Below, piece by piece: positions 6,883-11,007 of a DNA stretch of 11,007 nucleotides (position 1 is the first letter of the stretch; every line of letters starts with the position of its first letter). The translations under genes were made by a program, and so were the position numbers. Source of the stretch: Bacteroidales bacterium Bact_16. Its GTDB lineage: Bacteria; Bacteroidota; Bacteroidia; Bacteroidales; UBA932. Where the stretch lies: NCBI GenBank assembly GCA_001602885.1, contig LUZH01000305.1, positions 1-11,007 of the forward strand, in the 5' to 3' direction. The notes under the pieces are model-generated. The model was not told the origin of the DNA. It did no database searches and saw nothing but the letters and a program-made list of their open reading frames with translations.

Positions 6883-8817
6883 TTATTCAGTAGGATAGCC
6901 AGGGTTCTGGTACGCGGCCTTCTCGGCCTTGTCCATCTCCATACCGTTGAGCTGCTGCTGCGGGATCGGACGGAGATACATGTACTTCTCGATCGTACGC
7001 TTGATCGTCGAAGGGGTGTGGTCACCCCAGCTGGAACCGCTGATGGTGTAGGAACCGGCACGCTCCTCCCAGGTCTGGGTACGGGCGAGGTCGAACCAGC
7101 GGAAGCCTTCGCCGTAGAGCTCACGCATACGCTCATCGAGGATGAAGTCGAGGGTGATGGTGGCAGGCGTGGCGGCCACGAGCTCATCACCGAAGTCGGC
7201 GACGTACTCAGCACGCTCGCTGTTCTTGTAGGTCCAGTTGCCTGCGCGCTTGCGGAGCACGTTGAGGTTCTCGCGGGCCTTGGCATTGTTGCCGGCCTTG
7301 AAGGCAGCCTCGGCGGCGATCAGGTAGAACTCGGAGAATTTGAGGATGTTGTACGGACGGGTGCTGGCGGCGTTCGGGGAACCGAGAGCCTTCTCCTTGT
7401 CGTAGTCCGTACGGTAGCAACCGAGCTTCCAGAGGGACGGGAAGGCGATGCGGCTGAAACCGTTGAGGTCGAAGACATAGTCTGCACGGCCGGGGACGGT
7501 ACCGGCACCGACGTTCGCGCCGTTGGCGTTGCTCTGGGCGTCCGGATAGGTGATGTTGTCAAGAACTTCCGGGATGAAGGAAAGCACGCGGCCACCCTTC
7601 GGGATCTCCATGCCGTTGGCACCGGTGACGCTGGCATTCGCGATGCCGGCCTTCTCCCAGTTGCCGTAGTAGGCGGAGGTGAAGGTGCCCTCGAAGCGGG
7701 AATCCTTGGTGATGTCCTGGCTCGTGAAGACCTTGATGGCCTCGTGGGTCGGAGCCATACGGGTCCAGGGACGGCCAACCTCCTGGCAGGCCTCGCGCTG
7801 CACGACGCCGACGCCGTTGATGTTGAGCGTACCGTGGTTCCAGTTCATCATCCAGCCGGAGAAGTTGTCCGGGGCGTTGCCGCCGGAGTAGCCGAGGCTG
7901 GCGCCGTTGTACTGCTCGCTCTTCTCAGTGTGGTCCGCGAAGAGGAGGATCTCCTTGTTGCGGTCGTTCTGGGCGAGGTTGACGTCACGGAAGGTATCCA
8001 TCAGGCCGTAGGGGCCGGGGTTCGCAATCGCGGTCTCGCAGACGGCGAGGGACTGGGCGAAGTACCAGGCGGCGTCGTGGCCGTTGAGGTCCTTGCGGTC
8101 AGCGGCGGGATACGTCGGGATGTCCTTGGGGTTCTCGAGCCACCAGCCGAAGGTCAGGAAGGCCTTGGCCTGGACGAGGCGGGCGACGTTCTTGGTCACG
8201 CCACCGACCACGCGCGGCGTGTCGGGAAGGGCGGCAACGGCGGCCTCGAGGTCGGCGAAGATGGCCTTGTAGACCTCAGGGACGGTGTTGCGGACGGAGA
8301 CGCGGGACGGGGTGCTGTTGAAAGCAAGCTCACCGGAACCCAGGTCGAGGGGCACGCCGCCGAAAGTCTGCACGAGCTGGAAGTAGTACCAGGCGCGGAA
8401 GAACTTGGCTTCGGCGATCAGCGCTTCGTCAAGACCGACGGCAGCAGCGTTCTCGATGATGCCGCTGGCGGTGTTGATGTTGGAGAAGGCGCTTCCCCAG
8501 AGGACGTCGCCACGGGAAGAAGAAGGATTCATGCTGCCGACACCGGAGAGGTCGGGATCCTTGAAGTTGCCGTCGCCGGACTGGCCGTAGGTGGCTTCGT
8601 CGGTGCCGGTGGTGTTGAGGCTATAGTAGTAGGCCTGTCCGTAGAAATAACGGAGAGAGGCATACAGGGAGGTCAGACCACCCTCGACGCCGGCCTGGGT
8701 CTGGAAGAAGCCCGGCTCGAAGAAGGTACGCGGCTGCTCGTTGAGCACCTTGTTGCAGGAAACTGAAACGGTGGCGACTGCGGCGAGCGCGGCGATGATG
8801 TATGTCAACTTTTTCAT
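6883..8817 (-). CDS. SusD/RagB-family glycan-binding outer-membrane lipoprotein
   Basis: A 644-residue surface lipoprotein that acts as the lid and binding subunit over a SusC-type pore and captures oligosaccharides for TonB-driven import. The signal peptide (MKKLTYIIAALAAVATVSVS) ends at Cys21. The N-terminal SusD-like region includes RGDVLWGSAFSNINTASGII (102-121) and AEAKFFRAWYYFQLVQTFGG (135-154), a helical block typical of the family. The C-terminal RagB/SusD domain carries EFYLIAAEAAFKAGN, then ILDERMRELYGEGFRWFDL (559-577), YLRPIPQQQLN (614-624) and QNPGY near the end (637-641). These are classic signatures. The length is slightly above the usual 500-600 residues. It starts 12 bp after the SusC-like stop and is followed by a strong terminator. 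The ligand cannot be read from the sequence; xylan-derived glycans are inferred from the GH67 gene downstream. Confidence 0.97.
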   Translation of the reverse strand: MKKLTYIIAALAAVATVSVSCNKVLNEQPRTFFEPGFFQTQAGVEGGLTSLYASLRYFYGQAYYYSLNTTGTDEATYGQSGDGNFKDPDLSGVGSMNPSSSRGDVLWGSAFSNINTASGIIENAAAVGLDEALIAEAKFFRAWYYFQLVQTFGGVPLDLGSGELAFNSTPSRVSVRNTVPEVYKAIFADLEAAVAALPDTPRVVGGVTKNVARLVQAKAFLTFGWWLENPKDIPTYPAADRKDLNGHDAAWYFAQSLAVCETAIANPGPYGLMDTFRDVNLAQNDRNKEILLFADHTEKSEQYNGASLGYSGGNAPDNFSGWMMNWNHGTLNINGVGVVQREACQEVGRPWTRMAPTHEAIKVFTSQDITKDSRFEGTFTSAYYGNWEKAGIANASVTGANGMEIPKGGRVLSFIPEVLDNITYPDAQSNANGANVGAGTVPGRADYVFDLNGFSRIAFPSLWKLGCYRTDYDKEKALGSPNAASTRPYNILKFSEFYLIAAEAAFKAGNNAKARENLNVLRKRAGNWTYKNSERAEYVADFGDELVAATPATITLDFILDERMRELYGEGFRWFDLARTQTWEERAGSYTISGSSWGDHTPSTIKRTIEKYMYLRPIPQQQLNGMEMDKAEKAAYQNPGYPTE

Positions 8818-8829
8818 ATCCGTGTCCGA

Positions 8830-11007
8830 TTAGAAAGTGATGTTGATACCGAAGATGTAGTTGCGGGTATTCGGCGTGTTGGTACCGACGACCTTCTGAC
8901 GATAGAGATAACCGGCGGATGCCTGGAAGCTGCCATCGTTACCACGGGCGTTGGGTTCGGGATCGAGACCGCACTCGTTGTGGAAGGAGGAGAAGAGGAC
9001 GAACGGGTTCTGGGCGGTGGCGTAGACGCGGAGTTTGTCGATGCCGGCGCGCTTGAGAGCGGGGATCTTGTCGAAGTTGTATCCGAGGGTGATCGTACCG
9101 ATCTTCAGGAAGGAACCGTCGAAGTAGGACAGGGTGGAACCGTAGAGCGGGTTGTCGTTGCTGTTGAGTCCGCCCGGACGCGGGTAGCGGGCACCGGTGT
9201 TGGACTCAGTCCAGTAGTCGACCTTGATCTGGCCACGACGGCCGGTCAGCATGTTGAGGTAGCCGCTGGAACCGTGGAGCGTGGAGATCAGGATACCGCC
9301 GCACTGGAAGTTGCCGAGGATGGTGAGATCCCAGTTGCGATACTGCAGGTGGGTGTTGAAGCCGCCGAGGAACTTGGGATCGGCGTTGATGGGCACCATG
9401 TCGTTCTCGTCGATGGCACGGACGGGCTTGCCGTTGTTGTAGTCACCGTGATACTTGACCTTGATGTCGCCCGGCGCGGCGCCCGGCTGGAGGATGGCCA
9501 TCAGGTCTTCCTCGCCCTTCTGCCACAGGCCGTCATACTCGTAGTCGTAGAGGCAGTTGATCGGCATGCCGACGAACCAGCGGTTGCCGCGGTCCTCGGT
9601 CTGGCCGGATGCCAGGGAGACGAGTTTGTTGCGGTTTGCGTAGATGTTGATACCTGCATCCCACTTCCAGTCACGGGTGTCGATGATCGTGCCGTTGAGG
9701 GAGAACTCGATACCGCGGTTCTGCGTGTTGCCGATGTTGGCGGTGTAGCTGCCCACGCCGGCGGTGTCAGGAAGCTTGAGGTTGAGCAGGATGTCGTGCG
9801 TGTTCTGGCTGTAGTATTCGATCGTACCGGTCAGTCGCTTGTTGAAGAAACCGAAGTCGATACCGAAGTTCCAGGTGTTGGAGTATTCCCAGCCGAGGTC
9901 GGTGTTCGGAAGCGTGGACACGAAGTAGCCGGTCGCATAGGAATCGCCGAAGTTGTACGGACGGGTGCCGAGGGAACCGAGGGTCTGGTAAGGGTTGATG
10001 GCCTGGTTGGAGGTCTCGCCGTAGCCGGCGCGGAGCTTCAACTCGTCAAGCCAGCCGCTGGCGCCTGCCATGAAGGGCTCGTTGTGGATGTTCCAACCTG
10101 CGGAAACGGCAGGATAGGTGTGCCACTGGTGGCCCTTGGCCAGACGCGAGGAAGCGTCGGAACGGACGGCGGCGGAAATCATGTAGCGGTCGGCGTAGGA
10201 ATACATCACACGACCCATGTAGGAGACCAGGCCGGCCTGCCAGTAGTTGGCGGCGTTGGGGCTGACGGTGATATCCTCGGCGTTGGCCTGACCGATGTTG
10301 TAGTACAGGAACTGCTCGTTGGGGATGTTGCGGGCGGACATGCCGTCCTGCGTGTAGGTCGTCTGCTCGGCGGAGTACATGGCGACCACGTTGAGGTGGT
10401 GCTTCTCCGCGAAGGTGCGGTCATAGGTCAACAGGCTCTCGAGCGTCCAGTTGACGGTCTGGTTGTGGCTGATGCCGGCGCTGTTGGGGTTGGCGACGTC
10501 GAAGTTGTTGACGCCCACGCCCGTGAAGTTGCCGCTCTTGTTGGTGCGGAAGTTGGCGCTGGCGGTCTGCTTGAAGGAAAGGCCTTCGACCCAGGGGGCG
10601 CGGACCTCGACGTAACCGGTGTTGTAGGAACCGAAGCCGAAGTTCTCGTTGACCCAGCGGTCGGCGTAAGCCTCGATGTTCTTGCGGGTCGGGATCCAGA
10701 CGTTGTCGAGCGGCATGCTGGAACGGACCAGGTCGGAACCGTCAGCGGCCTTCGGGTTGAGGATCGGGGTCAGCTGCAGGATGCCGTAGAGGCCGAGCTG
10801 GTTGCCGTGGGAACGGCTATAGTTGGTGTTGGTGGAGAAGCCGATCTTGAGCCAGTCGGTGATGTTCTGGTCGAGGCTGCCGCTCAGGGAGATGCGGTCG
10901 AAGTCCTGCGTCGGGACGACGGCTTCGTCCTTATAATAAGCGGTGCTGAAACGGTAGCTGCCCTTCATCGTGCCGCCGACGACGCTGAGTTCGTGGTTGC
11001 GGACGAC
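8830..11007 (-). CDS. SusC/RagA-family TonB-dependent outer-membrane transporter, C-terminal part
   Basis: About 725 residues of the beta-barrel are present. The reading frame stays open to the right edge, so the ATG at 10968 is internal and not a start; the codons upstream of it read NHELSVVGGTMKGSYRFS, the usual SusC run at the plug-to-barrel transition. Signal peptide, carboxypeptidase-like domain, TonB box and most of the plug lie outside the window. Visible family landmarks include SLDQNITDWLKIGFSTNTNY, LRAGYGETSNQAINPYQTLG, LGWEYSNTWNFGIDFGFF, NIGNTQNRGIEFSLNGTI and a last strand NYIFGINITF ending in Phe, the C-terminal signal for barrel assembly. It forms the pore of the SusC/D complex and imports glycans powered by TonB/ExbBD. 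It is coupled to the SusD-like gene by a 12-bp gap. Confidence 0.96.
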   Translation of the reverse strand, partial: VVRNHELSVVGGTMKGSYRFSTAYYKDEAVVPTQDFDRISLSGSLDQNITDWLKIGFSTNTNYSRSHGNQLGLYGILQLTPILNPKAADGSDLVRSSMPLDNVWIPTRKNIEAYADRWVNENFGFGSYNTGYVEVRAPWVEGLSFKQTASANFRTNKSGNFTGVGVNNFDVANPNSAGISHNQTVNWTLESLLTYDRTFAEKHHLNVVAMYSAEQTTYTQDGMSARNIPNEQFLYYNIGQANAEDITVSPNAANYWQAGLVSYMGRVMYSYADRYMISAAVRSDASSRLAKGHQWHTYPAVSAGWNIHNEPFMAGASGWLDELKLRAGYGETSNQAINPYQTLGSLGTRPYNFGDSYATGYFVSTLPNTDLGWEYSNTWNFGIDFGFFNKRLTGTIEYYSQNTHDILLNLKLPDTAGVGSYTANIGNTQNRGIEFSLNGTIIDTRDWKWDAGINIYANRNKLVSLASGQTEDRGNRWFVGMPINCLYDYEYDGLWQKGEEDLMAILQPGAAPGDIKVKYHGDYNNGKPVRAIDENDMVPINADPKFLGGFNTHLQYRNWDLTILGNFQCGGILISTLHGSSGYLNMLTGRRGQIKVDYWTESNTGARYPRPGGLNSNDNPLYGSTLSYFDGSFLKIGTITLGYNFDKIPALKRAGIDKLRVYATAQNPFVLFSSFHNECGLDPEPNARGNDGSFQASAGYLYRQKVVGTNTPNTRNYIFGINITF

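Noticed and set aside
388..8757. Use of acidic residues after the lipid Cys to predict surface export of the lipoproteins
   Set aside because: Only the propeller lipoprotein (CGDREN) shows nearby acids. The SusD-like protein, which should be surface-exposed, does not (CNKVLN), so the rule gives no reliable call here.
7018..8766. Plus-strand open frame of about 580 codons opposite the SusD-like gene, and similar ones opposite copies A and B (3929-5395, 5257-6753)
   Set aside because: They mirror the true genes, have low-complexity composition and no recognisable signal, domain or start context.

Overview
The window looks like a chromosomal piece of a high-GC Bacteroidota (Bacteroidales-like) genome. 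The evidence is a SusC/SusD outer-membrane pair, several lipoprotein signal peptides of Bacteroidota type, and the absence of Shine-Dalgarno sequences ahead of the starts. The gene content marks it as part of a polysaccharide utilisation locus (PUL). The clearest substrate marker is a GH67 alpha-glucuronidase, so the likely target is (methyl)glucuronoxylan or its oligosaccharides. All seven genes lie on the minus strand and are read from right to left, and coding density is very high.

Right part (6883-11007): the C-terminal part of a SusC-like TonB-dependent transporter, whose 5' end lies outside the window. It is followed after 12 bp by a complete SusD/RagB-like glycan-binding lipoprotein. 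This unit ends in a strong intrinsic terminator hairpin (6810-6839) in the only sizeable intergenic gap, 111 bp.

Middle (2468-6771): two tandem, clearly paralogous membrane proteins of about 465 residues. Each has about five N-terminal membrane segments and a long C-terminal, probably periplasmic, helical domain. They resemble what I recall as the Bacteroidota family DUF6057, but I could not check this. Three bases downstream lies a lipoprotein with a TolB/PD40-like beta-propeller and one CxxCH motif, the c-type haem attachment signature. I cannot assign a function to these three genes. They are the least explained part of the window.

Left part (1-2455): the GH67 alpha-glucuronidase lipoprotein, with all three catalytic acids visible at the expected spacing, and the N-terminal third or so of an SGNH/GDSL-type esterase lipoprotein running off the left edge.

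The five genes left of the terminator are separated by only 29, 3, 12 and 17 bp and probably form one transcript. A working model (inference): SusC/D binds and imports xylan fragments, GH67 removes terminal glucuronic acid from short oligosaccharides, and the esterase removes acyl groups. The membrane-protein pair plus the CxxCH propeller lipoprotein would be a co-transcribed envelope module of unknown role. No regulator, no endo-xylanase, no RNA gene, no CRISPR array and no insertion sequence is visible here.
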